Positions 8,763 through 17,345 are shown, counted from the first letter of the stretch. The stretch: 33,912 nucleotides of DNA from Patescibacteria group bacterium UBA6899 (GCA_002451235.1 DKBN01000006.1:33838-67749), one strand, 5' to 3'. The notes: a model not told the origin generated them from the letters alone. A program made the numbers and translations.

Positions 8763-8763
8763 A
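8704..8763 (+). repeat. Direct repeat copy A (5' end of the GT4 gene)
   Basis: This stretch is the first 59 bases or so of the GT4 gene on the minus strand. Its core (8739-8763) matches 9908-9932 at 24 of 25 positions, and weaker similarity with one gap extends over the rest. Together with copy B it brackets the plus-strand methyltransferase gene. Confidence 0.85.
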
Positions 8764-8827
8764 CAGCCCATCGTAACGATGTCTGATTTTCATGCAAGAG
8801 AAACGACCTATCACTTCGAGTCGTTCC

Positions 8828-8836
8828 TGCTATACT
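8828..8836 (+). promoter_or_regulatory. Extended -10 of a leaderless promoter
   Basis: TGC-TATACT is followed by exactly six bases and the ATG at 8843. With the usual spacing the first transcribed base would be the A of the start codon. No Shine-Dalgarno and no good -35 are seen. Confidence 0.65.
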
Positions 8837-8842
8837 TGTCGA

Positions 8843-9874
8843 ATGCGGATAAAAGAAAAGATAAAACTTCCACTATACCTTCTCAAGGGGATTAACACCT
8901 CGATCCCGGATCCACTTCATTCTTTTCTCCCGAAGCATCAAGATCAATTCGAGGGTCGTGGTGTACGAATAACTCACGGTCGTGCGATCGAACATATTGC
9001 CCGGTCGGCATACACTACGTGGCTCAGAAATCTGGTCGCCTTCGAGCAGTCAGGATTGCCTACCGAGTATTTCAGTGTTGGTGAAATTGGACCGGGGGAT
9101 TCTTTCAGTGCCGGCCTTGCTGCAATGCTCACAGGGGCGGATCAATACTATGCACTCGACGTGGTCGACACTGCGCTCAACTTCCCAAATGGAAAGATCC
9201 TGGATTTTTTGGTTGAGCTCTTCGGGGCCCGCACTCCGATTCCGGATAATGTTGAATTCCCCAAACATCGCCCTCGTCTGAATATTCGCGGATTTCCGAA
9301 ACATATCCTAACGGATGAGAGATTGCGGCGTTCTCTCGCCCCAGAGCGTATCGAGCGGATCAGAAGCGCAATTGAACGCGCTCGCGACCCTTCCCCTTCC
9401 CAGGAGAAGATCCGTATCCAACGCATCGTCGGATGGTATACCCGGGAAGTGGCAGAACGATATGTCGGTTCAATGGATCTTATTATGTCCACAGCGGCGA
9501 TGGAGCATGTGGATGATGTGGAGAGTACGTACAGCACGTCTGCCCTGCTTCTTAGACCTCACGGAATCATTGGACATGCCATCGACTATAAATGCCACGA
9601 CACGGCTAGCCAATGGAATGGGCAACTAACTTATGGCGATCGCACTTGGAAGATCATCCGCGGAAAGAGTGTGTTTTTCATCAACCGATATACCCATTCT
9701 CTTCATCTCGAAGCCCTGGCACCGTATTTCGACCTGATTAATGACGACCGATACGTAAGGTCGAACGAACTTAATCCAGGGGATCTTGCGCCCCGTTTCC
9801 GTCATATTCCCGAAAGTGATCTGGTGACAAGTGAATCATTCATCATCGCGCGCAAACGACCTGAAAGCCATTAA
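8843..9874 (+). CDS. Class I SAM-dependent methyltransferase, inserted cargo gene
   Basis: The 343-residue protein has VGEIGPGDSFSAGLAAMLTG (SAM motif I), YYALDVVD (acidic motif II), MDLIMSTAAMEHVDDVEST (motif IV and post-I helix) and LRPHGIIGHAIDY (motif V-VI region), typical of class I methyltransferases. The start at 8843 is chosen because it sits six bases after an extended -10; the in-frame ATG at 8792 would place the promoter inside the gene. It is the only plus-strand gene in the left 25 kb. It is flanked by two copies of the neighbouring GT4 gene start, so it looks inserted. Substrate unknown; sugar or lipid methylation is a guess from context. Confidence 0.85.
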   Translation: MRIKEKIKLPLYLLKGINTSIPDPLHSFLPKHQDQFEGRGVRITHGRAIEHIARSAYTTWLRNLVAFEQSGLPTEYFSVGEIGPGDSFSAGLAAMLTGADQYYALDVVDTALNFPNGKILDFLVELFGARTPIPDNVEFPKHRPRLNIRGFPKHILTDERLRRSLAPERIERIRSAIERARDPSPSQEKIRIQRIVGWYTREVAERYVGSMDLIMSTAAMEHVDDVESTYSTSALLLRPHGIIGHAIDYKCHDTASQWNGQLTYGDRTWKIIRGKSVFFINRYTHSLHLEALAPYFDLINDDRYVRSNELNPGDLAPRFRHIPESDLVTSESFIIARKRPESH

Positions 9875-9932
9875 TCAAGATCCGCGTTTGGACATGATCC
9901 TGATATGATCGCCAAAATAGCAGATGGTCATA
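9874..9932 (+). repeat. Direct repeat copy B (broken copy of the GT4 5' end)
   Basis: Partner of 8704-8763, offset by 1169 bases in the core. Core 9908-9932 differs from copy A at one base; the outer part is about 70% similar with one gap. It begins directly at the stop codon of the methyltransferase. Confidence 0.82.
9875..9931 (-). pseudogene. Remnant of a GT4 gene start (18 codons)
   Basis: Starting at 9931 the frame reads MTICYFGDHIRIMSKRGS and stops. The first eight residues equal those of the GT4 at 7698-8762; after that a one-base gap shifts the frame. Its ATG overlaps the stop of the kinase-GT4 fusion as ATGA, so it marks where the intact GT4 gene, or a close relative, once began directly after that gene. 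Confidence 0.8.
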
Positions 9933-11733
9933 TGGGATATATCATATCAAGTAGGCGACTCGCGCGCGCTGACCACGCGTGATTCTTGGCTTTGGCTCTT
10001 GCCCGCCCTGCCTTCTCTTTTGCGTCCACCCCTCTTTCTAGCGCCACCCCGATCGTCTCCGCTAGCGAACGAGGTTCGCCAGGCATAGAAAAGAACGCCG
10101 TATCGTCGTCAAGAACCTCACGGATGGAAGGAAGATCCGAAGCGACGATCGGCCGACCACTCGCCATGTATTCGAAGGTCTTCAGGGGCGACATGAAGTA
10201 TTCGAAATGCGCCTTCTTCGGGAACGGCATGAGAAGGACATCAGCGGCCCTCTGGAATAATGCGAGCCGTTCTTTCGGTTGGTGTTCGATGAAATACGTG
10301 AGATCCTCTATTCCGAGTTCCCACGCACGTTTTCGATACTTCTCGTTCTCTTCTGCGCTTCCTCCGACGGAAAGGAACACGACATTGGCATCTCGAAGAA
10401 GAACAAGTGCCTGCAAAATATCCTCTACTCCCTTGTCCTCCCCCATGGTGGTGAGCTTCCCTGTATACATGAGCACGCGTTTCTTGAGAATGCCCGGTAC
10501 GGCGCCATCCAACCCAAGCTTTTTTACTGCTTCTTCTTTGGTGAGGTCGATCGCGAAAACAGAGAGGTCGACTCCGTTCGGTGCCACAACGACCTTCGAT
10601 TCGGGAAATCCACGTTCGATGAATTTTTGTTTGATGTAGCGATTCGTTGTCACGATCATATCCGCGCGCCGCAGTAACATCATCTGTATCCATGCAAAGT
10701 GTTGGAACCATTCATGACATTCGAATACTACCCTTGCTCCTTTTCGCTTTAATAACCATACGACTTCTGCTTTACGCACATAGCACCATGCGTCCTTCGG
10801 GATATGTCTCCGTAAAAGGGTCAGTAGATATCTCACCCCAACGAGATAAAAACCGAGTTTTGGCAGCCACCGGCGGAGGGCGAGGGATTGCCCGCTTTCA
10901 ATGGGGATGGGAAAGAACTCCTCCGCGACGCCATAGTAGCCGAAGATACTCTTCCCTCGAAGCGGGTTCGCTGTGACATTCGGATACCATAGTTCGACCA
11001 ATGCCCCCAGCTTTCCGAATTCTTCGCACATCTTCGCAACCTGGTTTCCATGCGCTTTCTCGGTCGGCATACGAGAGTTAAGGATATAGATCAAGTGCCT
11101 CCGATCGTTGAATGTGGCGCGAAGCGTTTCGAAACGTTCATCACTCGAAACGGAAACAAGCGCGCACGGAATCTCTCCCTCATTTATTCGGAGAGATTCG
11201 GCGAAAAGCGTTCGTAGGAACGCCGCACCTGTTTGCATTGCTTTTTCGAAGCGCAATCGGTATTCCGCGCCCATCCGTTCCCGCGTCCCATATCCGCGCT
11301 TCGAAAGCCGCGCTTGGCGTTCACGTTCCGGGATATCGAAAAATATGACCACATCGCTTTGGGCGATCGAAGCAAGTGGCGACAAATATTCCTCGCGCGA
11401 TTGGGACGATTCATAGAGCGATAGATAGTTTTGAAAATATCCTTGGTCGATGAGTGCATATTCACACGATCGCGCCTTGTGATATTTCGCATTCGCAACG
11501 AGAAAGAGATTCACGAATTTCTCATACCACAGCGTACGCGGACCGAGATTCCTCAGTGTGAGTATTAGTAATCGGGTCCAGCGAATGGGGTGCACGATTA
11601 AGGAACAGAGGTTCCGCCAAAGGATCTCCTTCGTGCCCCGTACCGTTATCAGAGTAAAACGCCCGTCGTCTGCAAGGCGCCGCGCAAGGGTGCTTTTTCC
11701 GGTGCCTGGCAAGCCGACCAATTCCACTATCAT
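9928..11733 (-). CDS. P-loop kinase domain fused to a family 4 glycosyltransferase
   Basis: This single frame encodes 601 residues with two unrelated parts. Residues 1 to about 208 form a P-loop kinase of the nucleoside/adenylate-kinase-like type: Walker A GLPGTGKST at 7-15, ALIDQG at 93-98, DVVIFFDIP at 127-135 and an Arg-rich lid RGYGTRERMG at 146-155. From about 212 a GT4 begins (RRHLIYILNSRMPTEKAHGN), with RADMIVTTNRYIKQ, VVAPNGVDLS, LMYTGKLTTMGEDKG and MSPLKTFEYMASGRPIVAS as donor-domain motifs. No Met lies at the junction, so the fusion is real in this assembly. It may phosphorylate a sugar or nucleotide and transfer it, but the kinase substrate is unknown. Its ATG overlaps the upstream methyltransferase stop. 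Confidence 0.88.
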   Translation of the reverse strand: MIVELVGLPGTGKSTLARRLADDGRFTLITVRGTKEILWRNLCSLIVHPIRWTRLLILTLRNLGPRTLWYEKFVNLFLVANAKYHKARSCEYALIDQGYFQNYLSLYESSQSREEYLSPLASIAQSDVVIFFDIPERERQARLSKRGYGTRERMGAEYRLRFEKAMQTGAAFLRTLFAESLRINEGEIPCALVSVSSDERFETLRATFNDRRHLIYILNSRMPTEKAHGNQVAKMCEEFGKLGALVELWYPNVTANPLRGKSIFGYYGVAEEFFPIPIESGQSLALRRWLPKLGFYLVGVRYLLTLLRRHIPKDAWCYVRKAEVVWLLKRKGARVVFECHEWFQHFAWIQMMLLRRADMIVTTNRYIKQKFIERGFPESKVVVAPNGVDLSVFAIDLTKEEAVKKLGLDGAVPGILKKRVLMYTGKLTTMGEDKGVEDILQALVLLRDANVVFLSVGGSAEENEKYRKRAWELGIEDLTYFIEHQPKERLALFQRAADVLLMPFPKKAHFEYFMSPLKTFEYMASGRPIVASDLPSIREVLDDDTAFFSMPGEPRSLAETIGVALERGVDAKEKAGRARAKAKNHAWSARASRLLDMIYPI

Positions 11734-12461
11734 GGTTTTGTGAATACGATCAGATACGATTCGGAAAAAAATGCGGAGATCGGGTTCATGGGAAATCGGC
11801 AGAGGATCTTCCCCATAAAGCGATTCATGAATGCGCTTTGGAGGAGCGGCACACTGATCGTGACCGGATACACTCCTTCGACCCGAAGTCCTACTTCGCG
11901 AAACTGGCGTGCGAGATCGTCCGGAGTGATCTGCCCACGATGGAATTCCGGGACGCTCCTTCCAAGAAGCTTATCTCTTTGGTAATGCGGCATCTTCGTG
12001 ATCAACGCTCCCCTTCCCTCTTCGGCAAGGAAGGTGGCGACCTTTTGCGCAAATACTCGCTTGTCGGGAACATACTCGAGCATGCGTGACGAGAACACAA
12101 GATCGTATTTCTTTTCGTTCATAAATGTGATGATGTCCGACTCCACGAACTCCACTCTCCCGGACGAGAGCGCATGCCTTGCCCGCTCGAGCATTTCGCG
12201 AGAGATATCTACCGCTGTGATCTCTGCCCTCGGATACCTCTCAAGAAGAAGTTTCGTCCATACGCCCGGACCAGGACCAAGTTCAAGGATGGTACCTAGG
12301 TTCTCTTGCCGCGAGAACAGATGCCGAACGATCGCGTCGCGTGTTTGACGATACCCCACTTCTTTCAGCTTGGTTTCATGCCAGCGTTTATGCTCATAAT
12401 CTCCGCCGAACTTCTCGGGCATCACGGAGTCGTAGAATGTTTTGGGATCGAGGCCCGACAT
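11730..12461 (-). CDS. Class I SAM-dependent methyltransferase
   Basis: The 243-residue protein has GTILELGPGPGVWTKLLLER (motif I), ITAVDISREMLERA (motif II), VEFVESDI, YDLVFSSRMLEYVPDK (motif IV) and GRGALITKMP, all in the normal order. It probably methylates a small molecule or glycan intermediate in the cytosol. I start it at 12461, one base after the deacetylase stop; an open extension of 77 codons upstream lies inside the deacetylase gene in another frame and has an unlikely Ser/Arg-rich composition. It overlaps the kinase-GT4 gene by four bases. Confidence 0.86.
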   Translation of the reverse strand: MSGLDPKTFYDSVMPEKFGGDYEHKRWHETKLKEVGYRQTRDAIVRHLFSRQENLGTILELGPGPGVWTKLLLERYPRAEITAVDISREMLERARHALSSGRVEFVESDIITFMNEKKYDLVFSSRMLEYVPDKRVFAQKVATFLAEEGRGALITKMPHYQRDKLLGRSVPEFHRGQITPDDLARQFREVGLRVEGVYPVTISVPLLQSAFMNRFMGKILCRFPMNPISAFFSESYLIVFTKP

Positions 12462-12462
12462 A

Positions 12463-13380
12463 TCACAGATGGCGTTTGAATTCCTTCGCCGCCTGAGTCG
12501 CGGTGATCCCATCGACTCCTTTCGAACGAAGGAAATCGAAGAATTCTTCCATGGTCGTGAAAAGATGCTCAAGCGCCTCCTCGGTCTTCGTATACGGGCT
12601 TCCGCCGCGGATGAATTCCGATGAGTGCACCATGAACTGGATGAATGGGAGCTTGCGGCGTTCAACCTCGTAATACACGTCGATAAGCTCATGGATGGCG
12701 GTCTCCGGGAATATACGGCACCAAGTCACGGCCATAGAACCGCGACCGAGGACATTCGCGCCAAGGGTCGAGAGGAATTCCCAACTCTTGGGTACGATGG
12801 TCATTGGGATCTCCACGAGAGAGCGTGTGAGCATCCCCGGCGCAAGAGAGGCGTTCCGGAAATTCGGAAGCGCGCGTGTCTCACCTCCGCGCACCGTCTT
12901 TTTCCAGTCAACATACGGGGTCACGGAACAGTCCGCCTCGTAGCCGAACTCCTGAAGCAGCGCTTCGACTCGCCTATCGACCCCCCAACGACCCGCACGG
13001 AACGCGCTCGGAGCATGCCCGAGCCGTTCTTCGATACGCTCATGCAGAACGATGAATTTCGCCCGCAACATATCATCAGCGAGCTCGCAAGGAAAATGCA
13101 TCAGGCGATGTTCTTCCTCTTCGTTGAAATGAGGTGGATTGGTCCACGGGTGGAGATGGGTCCCGATCTCCGCCCTTCCCCCACGCTCGAGAGGGAGGAG
13201 CGTGTTCATCGCTTGGTCGGAATTCGCCACCTCATAGGTGATGAAATAGGTCGGCGTATACCCGAACTCTTCGCATAGATGTTGAAAACGCGGAAGCGCC
13301 TCGATGTTCGAAAGGATTGCCCTTCCTCCCGATTTCCATTGGTTATCGGCCTCAGTATCGACAGTTGCGAGGAATTTCAC
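12463..13380 (-). CDS. Polysaccharide deacetylase family protein
   Basis: The 305-residue protein has FLATVDTEAD at 4-12 (catalytic-base and metal Asp region), AEIGTHLHPW at 70-79 (metal-binding HxH with the family HP), FRAGRWGVD (RxGxW strand) and FMVHSSEF near the end. These are the NodB-homology motifs in order, in the variant seen in surface-glycan clusters. It would remove N- or O-acetyl groups from a sugar using a divalent metal. There is no signal peptide, so it may act in the cytoplasm on a lipid-linked intermediate. A GTG start at 13380 lies one base after the upstream stop. Confidence 0.87.
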   Translation of the reverse strand: MKFLATVDTEADNQWKSGGRAILSNIEALPRFQHLCEEFGYTPTYFITYEVANSDQAMNTLLPLERGGRAEIGTHLHPWTNPPHFNEEEEHRLMHFPCELADDMLRAKFIVLHERIEERLGHAPSAFRAGRWGVDRRVEALLQEFGYEADCSVTPYVDWKKTVRGGETRALPNFRNASLAPGMLTRSLVEIPMTIVPKSWEFLSTLGANVLGRGSMAVTWCRIFPETAIHELIDVYYEVERRKLPFIQFMVHSSEFIRGGSPYTKTEEALEHLFTTMEEFFDFLRSKGVDGITATQAAKEFKRHL

Positions 13381-13381
13381 G

Positions 13382-14098
13382 TTATATCCGGAGAAAACGC
13401 TGCATCTTGAGCCAAAGTCTCAATATCGGCGAATTCACCTTAGTGTAATAATAACAGGGTTTTCGCTCGCCGCCGAACGACTCTTTGAACTCCGCGAGCG
13501 TCCGCTCACCGCGATCATCACTCTCTGGCGCAATGCCACCAAGGTCAAAAGATCGATAGCCATGCTTCTTCGCGAACCGCATCGTTTCCCAGATGACCAT
13601 GCGATTCGCCTGCCCGACAAGCTCACGCATCTTCCCATCGTCGTTGAACCGCCGAGATGCCAACGCGAGCGCGCGAATATTCGTCGTGTCATGAACGAAT
13701 ACACCTCCCGCTATCAGTATCCCTCCGTGATATGCTCCGGCGACCAGGCAGTGTTTGAACACGCGCGGATCATCGCGCACAACTTGTTTGCCTTCGCGAA
13801 ATTCCTCATAGACCGGCACGAACTCTTCCCAGTGGATACCGACCGAGACGCTGATGCCATTACGCTCCCCTTTTTGGATCTGTTCGCGCACGAACTTCTT
13901 CCGAAGAGCACCCCAAAGAGTCTCCTCGTCTCTAGTAAGATCGATCACCGTCGTGATACCCTCTTTTCTTTTGAATCCGGGAGCATCTACGCGATCGTAC
14001 GAAAATACGTTGACGATATCCGCCCCGGTATCAAGGGGTAGCTCGAACCACCGCCATTCCTTCTTGAACACTATACTCGGTGTGAAGTAGGAGGTCAT
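13382..14098 (-). CDS. FemAB/GNAT-like acyltransferase
   Basis: The 238-residue protein resembles the acetyltransferase_6 (FemAB-like) family. It has LRKKFVREQIQKGERNG, a central GAYHGGILIAGGVFVHD sheet, ANRMVIWETMRFAKKHGYRS and the diagnostic FDLGGI followed by LAEFKESFGGE. Relatives transfer amino acids or acyl groups onto peptidoglycan bridges or exopolysaccharide. Acylation of the glycan made here is the likely job. The start is uncertain: ATG 14098 is preferred on protein shape; GTG 14131 is possible and would shorten the gap to FkbM from 51 to 18 bases. Confidence 0.75.
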   Translation of the reverse strand: MTSYFTPSIVFKKEWRWFELPLDTGADIVNVFSYDRVDAPGFKRKEGITTVIDLTRDEETLWGALRKKFVREQIQKGERNGISVSVGIHWEEFVPVYEEFREGKQVVRDDPRVFKHCLVAGAYHGGILIAGGVFVHDTTNIRALALASRRFNDDGKMRELVGQANRMVIWETMRFAKKHGYRSFDLGGIAPESDDRGERTLAEFKESFGGERKPCYYYTKVNSPILRLWLKMQRFLRI

Positions 14099-14149
14099 GA
14101 TACAATAAAAACAATACCTTATTTCTTGCACGGTGTCCCCATAAAATGA

Positions 14150-14977
14150 TTAGGGACTGACTTCTGAAAATCCGGACCTTGAGAATTCTCGCTTGGTAAA
14201 AACATACCATCGTTCTTCTTTCGCAGAGATATGTTGATATTGTCTGTAACCGTAACCTCGTAATACCCCCATGAGCCGACCCACATCCCCCCCCAAATGC
14301 TGTATCTCCCCTGGATGGAACTCGATCATCAGTAATGGAGCATCTTCTCGTTGAAACAGCTTTTTCCCTCCCTCGATCGCGAAAAGTTCGGCCCCCTCGA
14401 TATCCATTTTTATGAGCGTTGGGGCAGGATAGCGCTCCGCATAATGATCGATGGTATTCATTGGGACATTGATAGGCGGGGCGGAACGATCGGTTCTCTT
14501 TCTATATTCCATGATTCTCCCGACACCCATGTTCTCTTTCGTACTTACAAAAAACGGGGTGTTTCCTTGTCTATCTCCAACCGCCTCAGGGACAAGGGTA
14601 ATATCGTAATCGTTCAGCTCGATATTTTTCTTTAGATACGGAAGAACATCGGGAGAAGGTTCAAAAGCAAGTACTTTTGCCCCCTTCTTTCCTGCGACCA
14701 AGGAATAAATACCTATATTTGCCCCAATATCATAAAAAACTGTTTTTGGGGTCACGAATTCTGAAAAAATATCGAGTTGTTCTCCCTCAAAATCATCAAG
14801 AAAAAAGAGTTTTCTCCCAATATTTTCCCCTGTCCATACATAAATATCCACACCGCGATGTTTGATACTTGTGTTGAAACACCACCATGAACCTGGTAAC
14901 CGATAGAATATCGCACGTGCAATTCTCCGTGGCAAATACATCAAAGTCCAGCGAAAACATTTTGGGATATTCTTCAT
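14150..14977 (-). CDS. FkbM-family methyltransferase
   Basis: The 275-residue protein carries VFYDIGANIGIYSLVAGKK (SAM motif I with the FkbM GANIG), VLAFEPSP (motif II), NDYDITLVPEAVGDRQGN, and LIKMDIEGAELFAIEGG, the most characteristic FkbM segment. FkbM enzymes O-methylate hydroxyls on sugars or polyketides. The start at 14977 is backed by AAGGA a few bases upstream, and the previous gene stops 12 bases away. This gene and the next one upstream are visibly more AT-rich than most of the cluster, a hint of later acquisition. Confidence 0.9.
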   Translation of the reverse strand: MKNIPKCFRWTLMYLPRRIARAIFYRLPGSWWCFNTSIKHRGVDIYVWTGENIGRKLFFLDDFEGEQLDIFSEFVTPKTVFYDIGANIGIYSLVAGKKGAKVLAFEPSPDVLPYLKKNIELNDYDITLVPEAVGDRQGNTPFFVSTKENMGVGRIMEYRKRTDRSAPPINVPMNTIDHYAERYPAPTLIKMDIEGAELFAIEGGKKLFQREDAPLLMIEFHPGEIQHLGGDVGRLMGVLRGYGYRQYQHISAKEERWYVFTKREFSRSGFSEVSP

Positions 14978-14989
14978 AGATTCCTTAAC

Positions 14990-15916
14990 TTATACGCCAG
15001 AATCACTATCATATTTGCTTTTCGTCTTTACACCAATGACCAATAGAAGATGTCCAAAATCGCGTATACCCAAAATGTATTCGGACGTCCTCGATACGAC
15101 GCCCCCGAACTTAGCCGCGAACGCAAACCGCGCCTCCAGCGGAAGTGTAATATCTATGGGACGGAGGGAATCAACTCGAAAATATCTTGAAATTTCTTTC
15201 TGGAGCTCTTGCTTCGTATAGTAATGGTAGAAGATCCCTGTTGGATGCATTCCCTCTTGAGCTTTCCCCCTCAAGCGCATCCGAAGATCGTAGTGATATG
15301 TGGTCGAAATAAAACGCCCATTCACGACAAGGGTCTCTTTGCAATTCGAGAGAAATGCATTTCGAAGCTCTTGCGTCGGAATATGCTCATAGAATTGGGT
15401 CGCAATGGCGATATCAAAGCACTCTGGTCTTGTGCGAATTTGCGTCGCATCCGCATGAACAAGCCCGACGGTCTCATTAGTGACCTTCGTTTTGGCGAAT
15501 ACCTTCAAGGAGTCGGCGGAAAAATCCACAGCGAGTAGCGACTTCGACTTCCCAATAATGTATTGACTTATCCTGCCCGTCCCCGCGCCATATTCGATGA
15601 TATTTTTCCCGGCAGTATCGCCGATCGCTGCTAGCGTTGGGACAACTTCTTTTTCGTATCGCACTGTAAGCCGCGCTTCATATCGTCTTGCGTCCTCGTC
15701 GCGGCTCTTAATCTCACTCTTGCGCAACGGATCGAGAGCTTCATGTTCAAGCAGCCGAAGGATGCCTTCTTGTATCTCGTGGATGTTCTTGCAACGTATA
15801 CAGCGAAGTTCTCCATTCACGATGAACTCTTGTTTTGTGATCGGTCTTAATTCACCAAGACACTTCTGGCAGACGATCTTCTCCACCAGAGAACCAGGGA
15901 ATCCTCGATAGGTCAT
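14990..15916 (-). CDS. Trm112-like zinc ribbon fused to a class I methyltransferase
   Basis: The 308-residue protein opens with a small metal-binding unit: VCQKCLGEL near 14-22 and LRCIRCKNIHEIQEGILRLL near 37-56, the Trm112/YcaR-type layout (two CxxC pairs then I-x-x-G-I). A class I SAM domain follows with NIIEYGAGTGRISQYI, SLLAVDFSADSL, VGLVHADATQ and FDIAIATQFYEHIP. In Trm112-dependent enzymes the ribbon is a separate partner; here it is covalently joined. In glycan loci such fusions probably act on small substrates. The ATG overlaps the upstream GT4 stop as ATGA. Confidence 0.84.
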   Translation of the reverse strand: MTYRGFPGSLVEKIVCQKCLGELRPITKQEFIVNGELRCIRCKNIHEIQEGILRLLEHEALDPLRKSEIKSRDEDARRYEARLTVRYEKEVVPTLAAIGDTAGKNIIEYGAGTGRISQYIIGKSKSLLAVDFSADSLKVFAKTKVTNETVGLVHADATQIRTRPECFDIAIATQFYEHIPTQELRNAFLSNCKETLVVNGRFISTTYHYDLRMRLRGKAQEGMHPTGIFYHYYTKQELQKEISRYFRVDSLRPIDITLPLEARFAFAAKFGGVVSRTSEYILGIRDFGHLLLVIGVKTKSKYDSDSGV

Positions 15917-17037
15917 ACTGGGGTGATCAGGATCGCTCTTTCGAACTCTCGTACTTGTTGCTCAGGTGATACCGTTCGTTGTGCAGAAGCGCGCACGCGC
16001 TCTATCAACCCTTGCCGGACGTCTGGGTGCTCGATCGCGTAAATGATCCTTTCTGCTAAGCCGGCGCGGTCCCCTGGGTCAAACAGATACCCGGTCACAT
16101 TGTCCTCGATGATATTTCCCATCCCCTCAAGTCGCGACGCAATGATCGGAAGCCCTGCGAGCATCGCCTCTTCGACGACAATGGCCTGTCCCTCGCGAAG
16201 GGATGGCAAGATGAACCAATCGGCAACATGATAGTACTCCGACGCTCGTTCCGGATCGTGGATCAACCGCACCTGCTCGCGTAGGCTATAGTGCCCGATG
16301 AGGGCATCCAATTCGTGTTCTTTCGGCCCATGCCCTACCAAGAGGAATCTCGCCCTACCGAGTTTGCTTTTGATCCTCGCAAGCGCCTCAATTAGGACCT
16401 GTTGCCCCTTCTCGTCCGAAAAACGCCCCACAGTGAGGGATATCGGCCCATCCCCTACTTTGATCCCGGCACGATCCCGAAGAGCTTCCAGATCGACATC
16501 TTCGCGCTCGGGGATAGAGACCGGGTTTCGCACCACGGAAAAAAGTGACTCCGGTAACCGTTCTTGTTCTATTGTGAATCGCTTGACCTCTTCCGTCGAA
16601 ACAAAGATCCTTGACGTGAATCTGGCGAGAAGTCGGTCCATTGCGACCTGCCATGGCGACTTATTGAAATAGGTCGAGTGCTCGAAAATGACGATCGTCG
16701 GAACACGCGCCAAGATGGCAAGCGAACGCACGAGAAAATTCGCCAGGAAAAGATGCGTATAGACGACATCGAATCGTTCTTCTTTGAGATATCGGTATAT
16801 CGCATGCAGAGTGGACACGTCGAAGATGCTTCTGCGCTTCAAGTGAAAATGCTTCTGATGATCCTTCGGCAGAAAATCCATCTGGGAGAGAAAATTCGCC
16901 GGCTTCGAGGGGTAAAGGGTAAGAAGATACGGATCGAACTTCTCGCGATCGAGATATTTGATCTGGTTATAGACCACGCTCGGCGCGCCGCCGATGTTCA
17001 TGCAGTTGATGGCGAAAAGGATCTTGATCTTGGTCAT
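15913..17037 (-). CDS. Family 4 glycosyltransferase
   Basis: This 374-residue GT-B enzyme starts MTKIKILFAINCMNIGGAPS (the GG loop of GT4), and has IVIFEHSTYFN, SVVRNPVSIP, ISLTVGRFSDEKGQQVL, FLLVGHGPKE and the donor-site signature FILPSLREGQAIVVEEAMLA with the E-x7-E pair. It is soluble and probably membrane-associated. The ATG overlaps the toxin stop as ATGA, although its ancestral upstream partner was the other GT4 (17643-18695): a broken copy of this gene's first 15 codons still overlaps that gene's stop. Confidence 0.92.
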   Translation of the reverse strand: MTKIKILFAINCMNIGGAPSVVYNQIKYLDREKFDPYLLTLYPSKPANFLSQMDFLPKDHQKHFHLKRRSIFDVSTLHAIYRYLKEERFDVVYTHLFLANFLVRSLAILARVPTIVIFEHSTYFNKSPWQVAMDRLLARFTSRIFVSTEEVKRFTIEQERLPESLFSVVRNPVSIPEREDVDLEALRDRAGIKVGDGPISLTVGRFSDEKGQQVLIEALARIKSKLGRARFLLVGHGPKEHELDALIGHYSLREQVRLIHDPERASEYYHVADWFILPSLREGQAIVVEEAMLAGLPIIASRLEGMGNIIEDNVTGYLFDPGDRAGLAERIIYAIEHPDVRQGLIERVRASAQRTVSPEQQVREFERAILITPV

Positions 17038-17039
17038 AC
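16994..17039 (+). repeat. 46-bp direct repeat, copy A
   Basis: Covers the first 44 bases of the GT4 gene at 15913-17037 plus two bases of the toxin gene's last codon. It matches 17603-17648 at 44 of 46 positions. The repeats bracket the toxin-antitoxin cassette at a distance of 609 bases. Confidence 0.95.
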
Positions 17040-17345
17040 CTCTTGATCTATATATCTTGGCCTTCCTATCCTTGTAGGAGAACGCTTATAGACGATCGAA
17101 CGGTGAAGGATCGCGAGAACATACACGTTTCTTTTCTCTATGCGGTATACGATCCGATGATCTCCGACCCGTAACTTTCTATAACCCCTGAGCGAGGAGC
17201 GGAGCGGTTTCCCGTATCTTTCTGGCATGTACGCAAGTTTTTCCTCAATGCTCGTACGCACACGCTCCCTCCATTTCTTCGTAAGCGATGGAATATCTTC
17301 TCTCACCACCGTCGGATGATAGAGGATCGCGAACTTTATTTCCAT
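17034..17345 (-). CDS. RelE/ParE-superfamily toxin
   Basis: The 103-residue basic protein has the RelE fold pattern: an N-terminal strand (IKFAILYHP), a helical hairpin (LTKKWRERVRTSIEEKLA), then RYGKPLRSSLRGYRKLRVGDHRIVYRIE and VYVLAILHRSIVY. The LRGxRxLRVGDxRIVYxI core with late basic residues is typical of mRNA-cleaving RelE relatives. It overlaps the antitoxin by 10 bases, as in most such pairs. Its stop overlaps the GT4 start as ATGA, so toxin and glycosyltransferase translation are joined. Whether it still has toxic activity cannot be told. Confidence 0.88.
   Translation of the reverse strand: MEIKFAILYHPTVVREDIPSLTKKWRERVRTSIEEKLAYMPERYGKPLRSSLRGYRKLRVGDHRIVYRIEKRNVYVLAILHRSIVYKRSPTRIGRPRYIDQEV

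Noticed and set aside
12462..12692. N-terminal extension of the methyltransferase starting at 12461
   Set aside because: The 77 codons overlap the polysaccharide deacetylase and have a Ser/Arg-rich composition without domain character; the ATG at 12461 follows the upstream stop by one base.
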